Positions 47,416-55,427 of a DNA stretch of 64,000 bases are shown here, one piece after another. The notes beneath the pieces were generated by a model that had not been told where the DNA came from, made no database searches, and saw nothing but the letters and a program-made list of their open reading frames with translations. How positions within the stretch are numbered: position 1 is the stretch's first letter; every line of letters begins with the position of its first letter. The translations under genes were made by a program, and so were the position numbers. The stretch comes from Frateuria flava (GTDB lineage Bacteria > Pseudomonadota > Gammaproteobacteria > Xanthomonadales > Rhodanobacteraceae), in contig NZ_JAGJRS010000008.1 of NCBI RefSeq assembly GCF_017837635.1, positions 24,525 through 88,524 of the forward strand. Reading direction: 5' to 3'.

Positions 47416-47823
47416 ATGGACAAGAACATGAAAATCCTCGTGGTGGACGATTTCTCCACCATGCGGCGCATCGTCAGGAACCTGCTGGTGGAGCTGGGCT
47501 TCACCAACACGCTCATCCAGGAAGCCGACGACGGCAACAACGCGCTGACCATGCTCAAGAGCCAGCCGTTCGACATGGTCGTGACCGACTGGAACATGCC
47601 CAACATGACCGGCATCGACCTGCTGCGCGCGATCCGCGCCGAACCGGCGCTCAAGGGCCTGCCGGTGCTGATGGTCACGGCGGAGAACAACCGCGACCAG
47701 ATCATCGCCGCGGCCCAGGCGGGCGTGAACGGCTACATCGTCAAGCCGTTCAACGCGGTCACGCTGAAGGAAAAGCTCACCAAGATCTTCGAGCGCCTCG
47801 CCGCCGCCGGAGCCAGCGCATGA
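47416..47823 (+). CDS. cheY: Chemotaxis response regulator CheY
   Basis: 135 residues, single receiver domain. [20 protein letters not shown] starts the fold; the acidic pocket is VDD, the phosphorylated Asp is in [10 protein letters not shown], Thr in MVTAENN and Lys in [11 protein letters not shown]. CheY-P binds FliM to switch rotation. It is coupled to cheZ by ATGA. Confidence 0.97.
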   Translation: MDKNMKILVVDDFSTMRRIVRNLLVELGFTNTLIQEADDGNNALTMLKSQPFDMVVTDWNMPNMTGIDLLRAIRAEPALKGLPVLMVTAENNRDQIIAAAQAGVNGYIVKPFNAVTLKEKLTKIFERLAAAGASA

Positions 47824-48461
47824 GCGCCGTCCTGTCCACCTTCGACGAAGCCGCGCTGCCGGCCGAGCTGCACGATCTGCTCAACAGCGCCGATGGCGCC
47901 GCGTTCGAGCAGGCGCTCGATGCGCTGGTGCGCCAGCGCGAACAGCACCTTTTCCGCGCGCTGGGCCTGCTCGCGCGCGACCTGCACGGCGCGGTCAGCC
48001 GGCTCGGCAACGACCTGGCGCAGGAAGGCGTGCCCGGCCGCGTGGCCGACGTGCGCAAGCATCTGAATGACGTGCTGGAGATGAGCGCGCAGGCGGCCCA
48101 TCGCAGCATCGATTTCGCCGAGCGCATGAGCCCCGAGGCCGATGCGCTGGCGCAGTGTGCCGAGCAGGTGCTCGCCTCGGCCGCGCCGTGCGATCCGGTC
48201 GCCGACCTGGCCCGCCAGGCCAGCGCGTTCGCCGGCAACTGCCGCGACGGCCTCAACGACATGGTGATGGCGCAGTCCTGGCAGGACCTGTCCGGCCAGC
48301 GCATCAAGAAGGTCGTCAACTTCATCGAGTCGGTGGAGTCGTCGCTGCTGGAGCTGGTCCGCCTGACGGGTGCGCTGTCCGGCCGCGAGCCGCCGCCGGT
48401 GGTGGAGAAGATCTCCGGCCAGGACGAGGCGGACCGCCTGCTCAGCGAATTCGGCTTCTGA
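47820..48461 (+). CDS. cheZ: CheY-P phosphatase CheZ
   Basis: 213 residues. [20 protein letters not shown], the long helical hairpin, and the catalytic segment [20 protein letters not shown], with the Gln that attacks CheY-P in DLSGQR, are present. The C-terminal tail [13 protein letters not shown] is the CheY-docking peptide. Terminates CheY signalling; followed by cheA 17 bp on. Confidence 0.95.
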   Translation: MSAVLSTFDEAALPAELHDLLNSADGAAFEQALDALVRQREQHLFRALGLLARDLHGAVSRLGNDLAQEGVPGRVADVRKHLNDVLEMSAQAAHRSIDFAERMSPEADALAQCAEQVLASAAPCDPVADLARQASAFAGNCRDGLNDMVMAQSWQDLSGQRIKKVVNFIESVESSLLELVRLTGALSGREPPPVVEKISGQDEADRLLSEFGF

Positions 48462-48478
48462 GCCGGACCGGAGCGAGC

Positions 48479-50407
48479 ATGGATCCCTCACTCGACGCCG
48501 AACTGCGCGACGATTTCCTGGTCGAGGCCGGGGAACTGGTCGAGCGCCTGTCGGAACAACTGGTCGAGCTGGAAGCCAGCCCGCGCGACGCCGACCTGCT
48601 CAACGCGGTGTTCCGCGCGTTCCACACGGTCAAGGGTGGCGCCGGCTTCCTCGCTGTCGAGCCGATGGTGCAGCTTTGCCACCATGCCGAGGATCTGCTC
48701 AACGTCGCCCGCAACGGGGCGCTGGTGCTGGACTCGGCCCGGATGGACGCGCTGCTCGAAGCGCTCGACCTGCTCAACGCGATGATGGATGCGCTGCGTG
48801 GCGGTGCGTCCATGGCGATGCCGCCGCCGGCGCTGCTCAAGCGGCTTATGCCGGGTGCGGCGGCACCCGCCCCGGCGCCGCCGCCGGTCGCCGCGCCCGT
48901 GGCGCCGCCGGCGGATGGCAGCATCGACGACAGCGAATTCGAAGCCCTGCTCGACAGCCTTTACGGCACCGCCGCGCCGGGTACCGTGCCACCGGCCGCG
49001 CCCGCGCCCGCGACCATCAACGACGACGAGTTCGAAGCGTTGCTGGACAACCTGCACGGAACCGCGGCACCGGGTGCCAGCGCCCCGGCACCCGGCAACA
49101 GCATCGCCGACGACGAGTTCGAGGCTCTGCTCGACAACCTGCACGGCAAGGGCGGTGCGCCCGGTGCCGTGCCGGTCCCGGCGCCTGCCGCTCCGGCACC
49201 CGCACCGGCGCCCGCCCGCGCGGCCGCGCCGGCCGAGACCAGCGTGCGCGTGGACACTGGCCGGCTCGACGCGCTGGTCAATCATGCCGGCGAACTGGTG
49301 CTGGTGCGCAACCGCCTGCAAAGCCTGGCGCAGAAGAGCGGCGATGAAACCCTGGCGCAGGCCGCGGCCGAACTCGACCGCGTCGCCGATGAGATGCAGG
49401 GCGCGGTGCTAGCCATGCGCATGCAGCCGGTCGGCCGCCTGTTCCAGCGCTTCCCGCGCATCGTGCGTGACCTCGCCCGCCAGCTCGGCAAGGAAGTGGA
49501 CCTGGTCACCGAAGGCGAGGGCACCGATCTTGATCGCAGCCTGGTCGAGGCGCTGGCCGACCCGTTGATCCACCTGCTGCGCAACGCGCTCGACCACGGC
49601 CTGGAAATGCCCGAGGAACGCGTGAAGGCCGGCAAGTCCCGCCGCGGCACCGTGCGCCTGTCCGCCAGCCAGCGTGGCGAGCGCATCGTCATCGCGGTGA
49701 GCGACGACGGCCGCGGCATGAATCCCGACGTGCTCAAGCGCAAGGCGGTCGAAAAGGGCGTCATCGACGAGGCGCAGGCCGCGCGCCTGACCGAGAACGA
49801 GTGCTACGAGCTGATCTTCCGCCCGGGCTTTTCCACCGCCGCGCAGATATCCGATATCTCCGGTCGCGGCGTCGGCATGGACGTGGTCAAGACGCGCGTG
49901 GCGGAACTGGGCGGCACCCTCGCGGTGCGCTCGAAGCTCGGCCACGGCAGCGCGCTGGAACTGACCGTGCCACTGACCCTGGCGATCCTGCGCGTGCTGA
50001 TGGTGCGCGTGGGCCCGCGTCTGTTCGCGCTGCCGCTATCCAACGTGGAGGAAGTGTTCGAACTCACCTCCGGCCAGGACCGCATGCTCGATGGCCGCCT
50101 GGTGGCCAACCACCGCGGCCGCGCGTTGCCGCTGGGCGACCTGGCCGGCTGGGCCGGCGTGCTTGGCGCCGCGCCGCGCCACGTCGTGGTGCTGCACATC
50201 GGCCACCAGCGCATCGGTTGCCTGGTGCATGAGGTGCTTGGCCGCGAGGACGTGATGGCCAAGCCGCTCGGTCCCCTGTTCGAGGGCCTGCCCGGCATCG
50301 CCGGCGCCACCGTGACCGGCGATGGCGCCCTGGCGCTGGTGCTCGACCTGGCCGGCCTGGCCGACGACGGCGGGCAACTGCTGCCGTCACTGAGGGCGGC
50401 GGGCTGA
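48479..50407 (+). CDS. cheA: Chemotaxis histidine kinase CheA with triplicated linker motif
   Basis: 642 residues. P1 (1-110) has the phosphorylated His49 in RAFHTVKGGAGF. The linker (~130-255) is Ala/Pro-rich and holds three copies of an acidic motif: DDSEFEALLDSLYG (~150), DDDEFEALLDNLHG-like NDDEFEALLDNLHG (~180) and ADDEFEALLDNLHG (~209); no classical P2 fold is evident. P3 dimerisation (DALVNHAGELVLVRNRLQSL), P4 kinase (HLLRNALDHGLEMPEERVKA, SDDGRGMNPD, ISGRGVGMDVVKTRVAELGG) and P5 CheW-like (LPLSNVEEVFEL to the end) follow. It phosphorylates CheY. The linker motif resembles the CheY-binding peptides of FliM and CheZ. Confidence 0.96.
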   Translation: MDPSLDAELRDDFLVEAGELVERLSEQLVELEASPRDADLLNAVFRAFHTVKGGAGFLAVEPMVQLCHHAEDLLNVARNGALVLDSARMDALLEALDLLNAMMDALRGGASMAMPPPALLKRLMPGAAAPAPAPPPVAAPVAPPADGSIDDSEFEALLDSLYGTAAPGTVPPAAPAPATINDDEFEALLDNLHGTAAPGASAPAPGNSIADDEFEALLDNLHGKGGAPGAVPVPAPAAPAPAPAPARAAAPAETSVRVDTGRLDALVNHAGELVLVRNRLQSLAQKSGDETLAQAAAELDRVADEMQGAVLAMRMQPVGRLFQRFPRIVRDLARQLGKEVDLVTEGEGTDLDRSLVEALADPLIHLLRNALDHGLEMPEERVKAGKSRRGTVRLSASQRGERIVIAVSDDGRGMNPDVLKRKAVEKGVIDEAQAARLTENECYELIFRPGFSTAAQISDISGRGVGMDVVKTRVAELGGTLAVRSKLGHGSALELTVPLTLAILRVLMVRVGPRLFALPLSNVEEVFELTSGQDRMLDGRLVANHRGRALPLGDLAGWAGVLGAAPRHVVVLHIGHQRIGCLVHEVLGREDVMAKPLGPLFEGLPGIAGATVTGDGALALVLDLAGLADDGGQLLPSLRAAG

Positions 50408-50408
50408 C

Positions 50409-51149
50409 ATGGATCTGGTGAGCCTTGTCGGCACGATCCTGGCCTTCCTGGTCATCATCGTCGGCACCATCCTCAAGGGCTCCACGATCGGCGCGCTGGT
50501 CAACCCGGCCGCGTTCGTCATCGTCTTTGCCGGCACCATCGCCGCGCTGATGGTGCAGACGCCCGGCAGCGTGCTGCGCCGCGCGCTGGGCATGTTGCCG
50601 CTGGTCTATCGGCCGCCGGTGTTCCAGCCGTCCGACCTCATCACCCGCATCATTGCGTGGAGCGAAATCTCGCGCCGCCAGGGCCTGCTCGGCCTGGAGC
50701 CGGCGATCGACGAAGAGAGCGACGGCTTCGTCCGCAAGGGCCTGCAGATGCTGGTCGATGGCGGCGAGCCGGAGGCGATCCGCGGCGTGCTCGAAGTGGA
50801 AATGGAGGCGCGTGAACACAACGAACTGGTCGCCGCCAAGGTGTTCGAGAACGCCGGCATCTATTCGCCGACCATGGGCATCATCGGCGCGGTGATGGGC
50901 CTGATGGCGGTGATGCAGAACCTGGCCGACCCGAGCAAGCTCGGCCACGGCATCGCCGCCGCCTTCGTCGCCACCATCTACGGCGTGGCGCTGGCCAACC
51001 TGCTGATGCTGCCGATGTCGGCGCGACTGAAGGGCCTGGTGCGCAAGCAGACGCAGATGCGCGAGATCCTGGTCGAGGGGCTGGTGTCGATCGCCGAGGG
51101 GGACAACCCGCGGCAGATCGAGGCCAAGCTGCAGGGGTATCTGTCGTGA
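50409..51149 (+). CDS. motC: Flagellar motor stator protein MotC (MotA family)
   Basis: 246 residues with four hydrophobic segments: MDLVSLVGTILAFLVIIVGT, then FVIVFAGTIAALMVQT, and two in the C-terminal half (IYSPTMGIIGAVMGLMAVMQ, GIAAAFVATIYGVALANLLM). The large cytoplasmic loop between helices 2 and 3 has the charged residues that face FliG. It forms proton-driven stators with MotD. It starts one base after the cheA stop. Confidence 0.93.
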   Translation: MDLVSLVGTILAFLVIIVGTILKGSTIGALVNPAAFVIVFAGTIAALMVQTPGSVLRRALGMLPLVYRPPVFQPSDLITRIIAWSEISRRQGLLGLEPAIDEESDGFVRKGLQMLVDGGEPEAIRGVLEVEMEAREHNELVAAKVFENAGIYSPTMGIIGAVMGLMAVMQNLADPSKLGHGIAAAFVATIYGVALANLLMLPMSARLKGLVRKQTQMREILVEGLVSIAEGDNPRQIEAKLQGYLS

Positions 51150-51170
51150 ACCGCCAGCGGCACGCAAGCC

Positions 51171-51230
51171 CTGCAGGAGCGCCCTTGGGCGCGACCGGGA
51201 TGGCGGTCGCGCCCAAGGGCGTTCCTGCAG
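51171..51230. repeat. Family C inverted repeat between motC and motD
   Basis: 26-bp arms (51171-51196 and 51205-51230) pair with a single mismatch around an 8-nt loop. The core GCGCCCTTGGGCGCGACC matches that at 11304-11363. Confidence 0.88.
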
Positions 51231-51261
51231 GGGAGATGCGGGCTTTTCCGGGAGCCTGCCC

Positions 51262-52290
51262 ATGAAACGCAAGCACCACGAGGACCACGTCAACCACGAG
51301 GCCTGGGCGATCCCCTATGCCGACCTGATGACGCTGCTGCTCGCCTTCTTCGTGGTGATGTACGCCGTCTCGGTGGTCAACGAGGGCAAGTACCGCGTCA
51401 TGTCCGAGTCGATCATCGAGGCGTTCAACGGCTCCAGCCACGTGATCGCGCCGATGCCGCCGACGAACGCCAGGCCGCATAACGTCGATCCGGCCATCGC
51501 CGCGCCGCGGAGCCAGCCCGGCGCCGCCGCCGCGCCGGTGGCGGTGCCCATTCCGCTGCGTCCCGCGTCTCGGCGGATCGTCGCCCAGCGCGCCCCGCAC
51601 GAGACCCTGCGCGACGTGCAGGCCGCACAGGAAGCACAGCGCCAGGCCAACCTCACGCGCATCCAGCACGAGGTGGAAAAGGCGCTGCAGCCGCTGATCG
51701 ACAAACAGCAGGTGGTCGTGCGGCGCACGCCGAACTGGCTGGAGATCGAGATTCGCACGGACATCCTGTTTCCCAGCGGCGTGGCGCAGCTCTCGCACCA
51801 GGCCGACGCGGTGCTCAGCAACCTGGGCGGCATCCTGGCGCCGTTCGGCAACCCGCTGCGCATCGAGGGCTACACCGACGACAAGCCGATCAATACGGCC
51901 GTCTTTCCGTCCAACTGGGAGCTGTCGGCCGCCCGCGCCGCCAGCGTGGCGCGCCTGTTCACCGAACACGGCGTGAGTCCCGCGCGCCTTGGCATCATTG
52001 GCTGGGGCCAGTTCCGGCCAGCGGCCGACAACACCACAGTGGAAGGCCGCAACCGCAATCGTCGCGTGCTGGTCGTGGTGCTGAGCGACCATGCCACGCC
52101 GACGCGCTACTCCGGCGGCACCGATCGGATCGGCCAGCTCGCCGACGCCACTCCGTCCGCCGGCACGGCCGCCGAGCCTGATCCTTCAGCCGCGGCGCTC
52201 GCCGGGGCTGGCGCACCGCCAAGCGCGCCCAAGGCTGCGGTGCACGTTGTCGAAGCACCGTTGATTGTCATGCCCGGGCGCGCCAAGTGA
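51262..52290 (+). CDS. motD: Flagellar motor stator protein MotD (MotB family)
   Basis: 342 residues. After HEAWAIPYADLMTLLLAFFV comes the plug and single transmembrane helix; the Asp of YADLMT is the proton-binding residue of the stator. The C-terminal OmpA domain (DILFPSGVAQLSHQADAVLS, LRIEGYTDDKPINTAVFPSN, WELSAARAASVARLF, and EGRNRNRRVLVVVL) binds peptidoglycan. It pairs with motC. An unusually long Pro/Ala tail follows the OmpA domain. Confidence 0.94.
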   Translation: MKRKHHEDHVNHEAWAIPYADLMTLLLAFFVVMYAVSVVNEGKYRVMSESIIEAFNGSSHVIAPMPPTNARPHNVDPAIAAPRSQPGAAAAPVAVPIPLRPASRRIVAQRAPHETLRDVQAAQEAQRQANLTRIQHEVEKALQPLIDKQQVVVRRTPNWLEIEIRTDILFPSGVAQLSHQADAVLSNLGGILAPFGNPLRIEGYTDDKPINTAVFPSNWELSAARAASVARLFTEHGVSPARLGIIGWGQFRPAADNTTVEGRNRNRRVLVVVLSDHATPTRYSGGTDRIGQLADATPSAGTAAEPDPSAAALAGAGAPPSAPKAAVHVVEAPLIVMPGRAK

Positions 52291-52321
52291 ACCGCGCCGC
52301 CATCACCAAGAAATTTAGATC

Positions 52322-52783
52322 ATGAATGCAACGGCCACTCCGAACCCCCAGCACTGGCTCACCTTTCAACTCGACGGCCAGGCCTACGCCGCGCCCTTGA
52401 CGCAGGTGAGCGAAGTGATCCGCATCGGCGAAGTGACGCCGGTGCCCGGTGCCGCGTCGGACCTGCTCGGCATTCGCCACTTGCGCGGGCAAGTGGTACC
52501 GGTGCTCGACGGACGCCGCCGGCTCGGCTTGCCGTCGCGCGACGGCGACTCGGACAGCGTGCGCGTGGTGATGCTCAACCACGCCAGCCATGCCGTCGGC
52601 CTGCGTGTGGATGCGGTCGGCGAACTGCTGTTGCCGGGGAACGACGCGATTGCCCCACCGCCGCCCGGCCGCGCCGCGCGCGTGGACGATCCGGTCATCG
52701 GGGTGCTGCCATGGAAGGGCGGCTTCGTCGCGCTGCTGGACGTGCGCCGGCTGTGCCGGCTGCCGGAGTCGGATGCGGCGTGA
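52322..52783 (+). CDS. cheW: CheW-like coupling protein
   Basis: 153 residues, single CheW domain: LTFQLDGQAYAAPLTQVSEV, GIRHLRGQVVPVLDGRRRLG, LRVDAVGELLL. It should bridge chemoreceptors to CheA. The signature motif LRG-QVVPVLD is standard though the C-terminus is short. The ribosome site is weak. It ends the flagellar/chemotaxis cluster; no second CheW, ParA or CheB/CheR follows. Confidence 0.93.
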   Translation: MNATATPNPQHWLTFQLDGQAYAAPLTQVSEVIRIGEVTPVPGAASDLLGIRHLRGQVVPVLDGRRRLGLPSRDGDSDSVRVVMLNHASHAVGLRVDAVGELLLPGNDAIAPPPPGRAARVDDPVIGVLPWKGGFVALLDVRRLCRLPESDAA

Positions 52784-52797
52784 GTGAGGGGTTTTTC

Positions 52798-53084
52798 GCA
52801 AGGCTTCCCCCATCCGCCCTGCGGGCACCTTCCCCCGTAAACGGGGGAAGGAAAGCATTGTCCCAGGCGATCTGCCGCCCTCCCCCGTAGTACGGGAATG
52901 GCCGCGCCTCGGTAACAAGACGCCCCACCGAGCCTTCCCCCACAAACGGGGGAAGGGAAGCATTGTCCCAGGCTATCTGCCGCCGTCCCCCCGTAGTACA
53001 GGAACAGCCGCACCTTGGTAACAAGACTCCCCACCGAGCCTTCCCCCGTTTACGGGGGAAGGTGCCGACAGGCGGATGGGGGAG
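52798..53084. repeat. Family A element with two ~105-bp internal direct repeats
   Basis: It is bounded by CTTCCCCCATCCGCCCTGCG and its inverted counterpart GTGCCGACAGGCGGATGGGG. Inside, a ~105-bp unit (core GGAAGCATTGTCCCAGGC or a one-base variant, then ATCTGCCGCC) is present twice, starting near 52829 and 52934. Nothing else lies between cheW and the DsrE gene. Confidence 0.85.
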
Positions 53085-53193
53085 ACCTTGCCTCGACCGT
53101 CCACGGCCCGCAGTGCAGAAGCCGTTGGACCCGCTAAGCCCGGGGTGAGCAGTCAGGAACAACGCCACCCCGAAAAAGTCGCCGCACCCGGGA

Positions 53194-53826
53194 TCAATCC
53201 GGCTCTTTCGGCACCTCGCCATACCCCGCCGCCTGCAACTCCTCGCGCGTGGTCAGCGCCGACAGCGCTAGCGTCATACCGGGACGGATGTTGGCCGCGA
53301 CGAAGTTCTGGTGCCCCAGCGCCTGCCCGCACACCACCATGTCGACGTCCGCCTGGCGCAACTGCCGGATCAATCCGGCGTTGGGATTTGGATGGCCGAA
53401 CTTCTTCTGGTAGGCCGCATCCGACAGCGCCAGATCCACGCCACGTCCGTAGAACAGCACCACCAGATGCACTTTTTCGCTGGGCACGCCCGCCAGTGCA
53501 TACAGGTTGAGCAGCTTGGCCGCGGTGTGCAGGCGACGGTTGATTTCACCGCGGGTGGGCTCGTCGCTGTCGATGTCGATGTACAGCCGGTGTTCGGCCG
53601 TGGTCGAGGGCATCAGCGCATCGGGTCCCACCGGCAACACGCCGCCGGCGCCGTGGATGCGCGGGTACGTCAGCCGCGTGTCGGGTTGCGGGCGTGACAT
53701 GGTGAAAGCCACGGCAGCCGCGCAGGCGATCAGCAGCAGTGCGATACCGAACCACGCCAGCAGGCGGCGGATGGGCTTGGGGGCAAGGTCGTCGTCGGAC
53801 ATGGTCGTGGCTTTGCTGTAGGACAT
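53194..53826 (-). CDS. Membrane-anchored DsrE-family protein
   Basis: 210 residues; start 53826 is favoured by AAGGAG upstream, with an internal ATG at 53802. A transmembrane anchor spans ~26-46 (LLAWFGIALLLIACAAAVAF), then an extracytoplasmic DsrE-like domain (AAKLLNLYALAGVPSEKVHL, VVLFYGRGVDLALSD, GLIRQLRQADVDMVVCGQAL, GMTLALSALTTREELQAAGY). A Cys in VVCGQAL sits where DsrE proteins often carry their active or sulfur-carrying Cys. The domain occurs in sulfur-trafficking proteins; the adjacent cytochrome supports a sulfur theme, but substrate is unknown. Confidence 0.8.
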   Translation of the reverse strand: MSYSKATTMSDDDLAPKPIRRLLAWFGIALLLIACAAAVAFTMSRPQPDTRLTYPRIHGAGGVLPVGPDALMPSTTAEHRLYIDIDSDEPTRGEINRRLHTAAKLLNLYALAGVPSEKVHLVVLFYGRGVDLALSDAAYQKKFGHPNPNAGLIRQLRQADVDMVVCGQALGHQNFVAANIRPGMTLALSALTTREELQAAGYGEVPKEPD

Positions 53827-53962
53827 CCTGAGGTTGTCTCCTTGGCCGGAATCCTCCGGTACGCAGTGCATCAGTGTAGAAAAGGCGCGTGAATTGACGG
53901 GCAAGGGGCCGCACCCGTGGTGGCGGGTGTGATGCCGCGCACACTCGCGCGCGACCGGCGAC

Positions 53963-54874
53963 TCAATGTGCCGGTTCCGAACCGAGCAGGTGCCCGTTGA
54001 CGCGCTGGCCATACAGCGACATCGGCGTGTCGTGGAAGGCCTTGCGCGTGGCCGCCACGTCGCCCTTGTAGCGCGGGTCCTGCGGGCGTTCGTGGGCATC
54101 CATGAAGATCGCCACGTCCCATGCGTCCTGGTCGCTCAGGCTGCCGCCACGGCTGAGCGGCATGTTCGCCTTGATAAAGGCCGACGCCTTGTCCAGTTCG
54201 TGCATGCCGGCGCCCCAGTTGAACGAATCCGGACCCCACAGCGGCGGGAACACGTAGTCGCCGGCGACTTTCTGCCCCTGGCCGTCCGCGCCGTGGCAGA
54301 GCGCGCAATCGCGCGCGAACACCGCCTGGCCGCGGGCGTAGTCCGGCTTCTTCGCCGGCGATGAAACCTTCGGATAGCCGGCGCCTTCGAGTTTCACGCC
54401 GTGCGGCGCGCCTTGCGCCATCCAGGAGGAATAGGTTTCCAGCGCAAGGATTACCTTGTCGCCCAGCGGCGGCGCCTTGCCGTTCATGCTGTACATGAAG
54501 CAGCCCTGCAGGCGCTCGCCGTAGCTGTTCACGTGATGGTTCTTCTTGCGGTACTGCGGATACATGCCGTACGCGGCCCACAGCGGCGCCGAATCGGCGA
54601 GCCGCCCCGCGTCGAGGTGGCAGTTGACGCAGGCCAGGCCGTTGCCGACGTAGGCGGGCGCGGCCTTGCGCGTATGCATGAAGATCTCCCGACCCAGCCG
54701 CACCATGTCGCCGTAGGGACCTTCCGGAATCGCCGATTCGGGCGGCGGGGCGAACGCGGGGGCCTTGGTCGCAGCCGCGCTGGCTTCGGCGGCGTGCGCA
54801 TCCATCGGGGTGTGATCCGTGCAGGCGCCGAGAGCGAGCGTGGCGAGCAACAGGACGGGCAGGCGGGTGCTCAT
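53963..54874 (-). CDS. Diheme cytochrome c lipoprotein, thiosulfate-dehydrogenase-like
   Basis: 303 residues. Lipobox LGAC gives a lipidated Cys18. Heme sites are CVNCH (82-86) and CALCH (~186). The region GREIFMHTRKAAPAYVGNGL, WAAYGMYPQYRKKNHHVNSY and GERLQGCFMYSMNGKAPP closely resembles TsdA-type thiosulfate dehydrogenases, including a Cys where TsdA has its unusual axial heme ligand (from memory). It would oxidise thiosulfate to tetrathionate or the reverse, in the periplasm. It is upstream of the DsrE gene on the same strand, 136 bp away. Other diheme c roles are possible. Confidence 0.85.
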   Translation of the reverse strand: MSTRLPVLLLATLALGACTDHTPMDAHAAEASAAATKAPAFAPPPESAIPEGPYGDMVRLGREIFMHTRKAAPAYVGNGLACVNCHLDAGRLADSAPLWAAYGMYPQYRKKNHHVNSYGERLQGCFMYSMNGKAPPLGDKVILALETYSSWMAQGAPHGVKLEGAGYPKVSSPAKKPDYARGQAVFARDCALCHGADGQGQKVAGDYVFPPLWGPDSFNWGAGMHELDKASAFIKANMPLSRGGSLSDQDAWDVAIFMDAHERPQDPRYKGDVAATRKAFHDTPMSLYGQRVNGHLLGSEPAH

Positions 54875-55368
54875 CGTTGTTTGCTTCCGGCCGGCAGCGG
54901 TTGCGCGGCGAACCATGGGTACAGTCGCGAGGTCCCTGGCGTCGAGCTTGCGGCTCCGGTGTGGGTAGGCCCCGTACGGAGGCTGGCCGTCGTCCTTGCC
55001 GCGGTTCGCCGGTACCCGGGCGGCCGCGGCGTTCGTCGAGAGCGACGAGCTTACCCCGATCCAACTGGCAACCAACACGCACATCCGTTCCAAGCGCACG
55101 TTCGTACTCCCCATCTGCCGTGCCGCCATCGCGTCACCGCCCAAACATCTACAAGTAGCGATGGCGGCGTGGAGAAAGTGTCAGGGCGGAGGTCGAAGCA
55201 GGCGGCTTGCGTGCCGCCCGCGCCGAGGTGCCAAGAATGCAAAAAAGTGACGCCGCCATACGTCGCGGACAGGAAAGCCGATTTGCCCGAGCGCGCCTGT
55301 TCAGCTAAATCGGCCTATTGCACGGTCGAGCCATTCATGAGCACTTGAGCGCCTACGCATGCTCATGT

Positions 55369-55383
55369 AGCTTCGATGAAGCT
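55369..55383. promoter_or_regulatory. Small hairpins upstream of the Rhs gene
   Basis: AGCTTCGATGAAGCT is a perfect 6-bp stem with a 3-nt loop. A second, CATGAGCA...TGCTCATG, lies at ~55335-55366. I see no recognisable promoter or gene in the rest of 54875-55427; the cytochrome promoter must lie in its left part. Confidence 0.35.
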
Positions 55384-55427
55384 GCTCGTGCAACGCGGGC
55401 TGCCTTGGGGACAACTAGGGGATGGAT

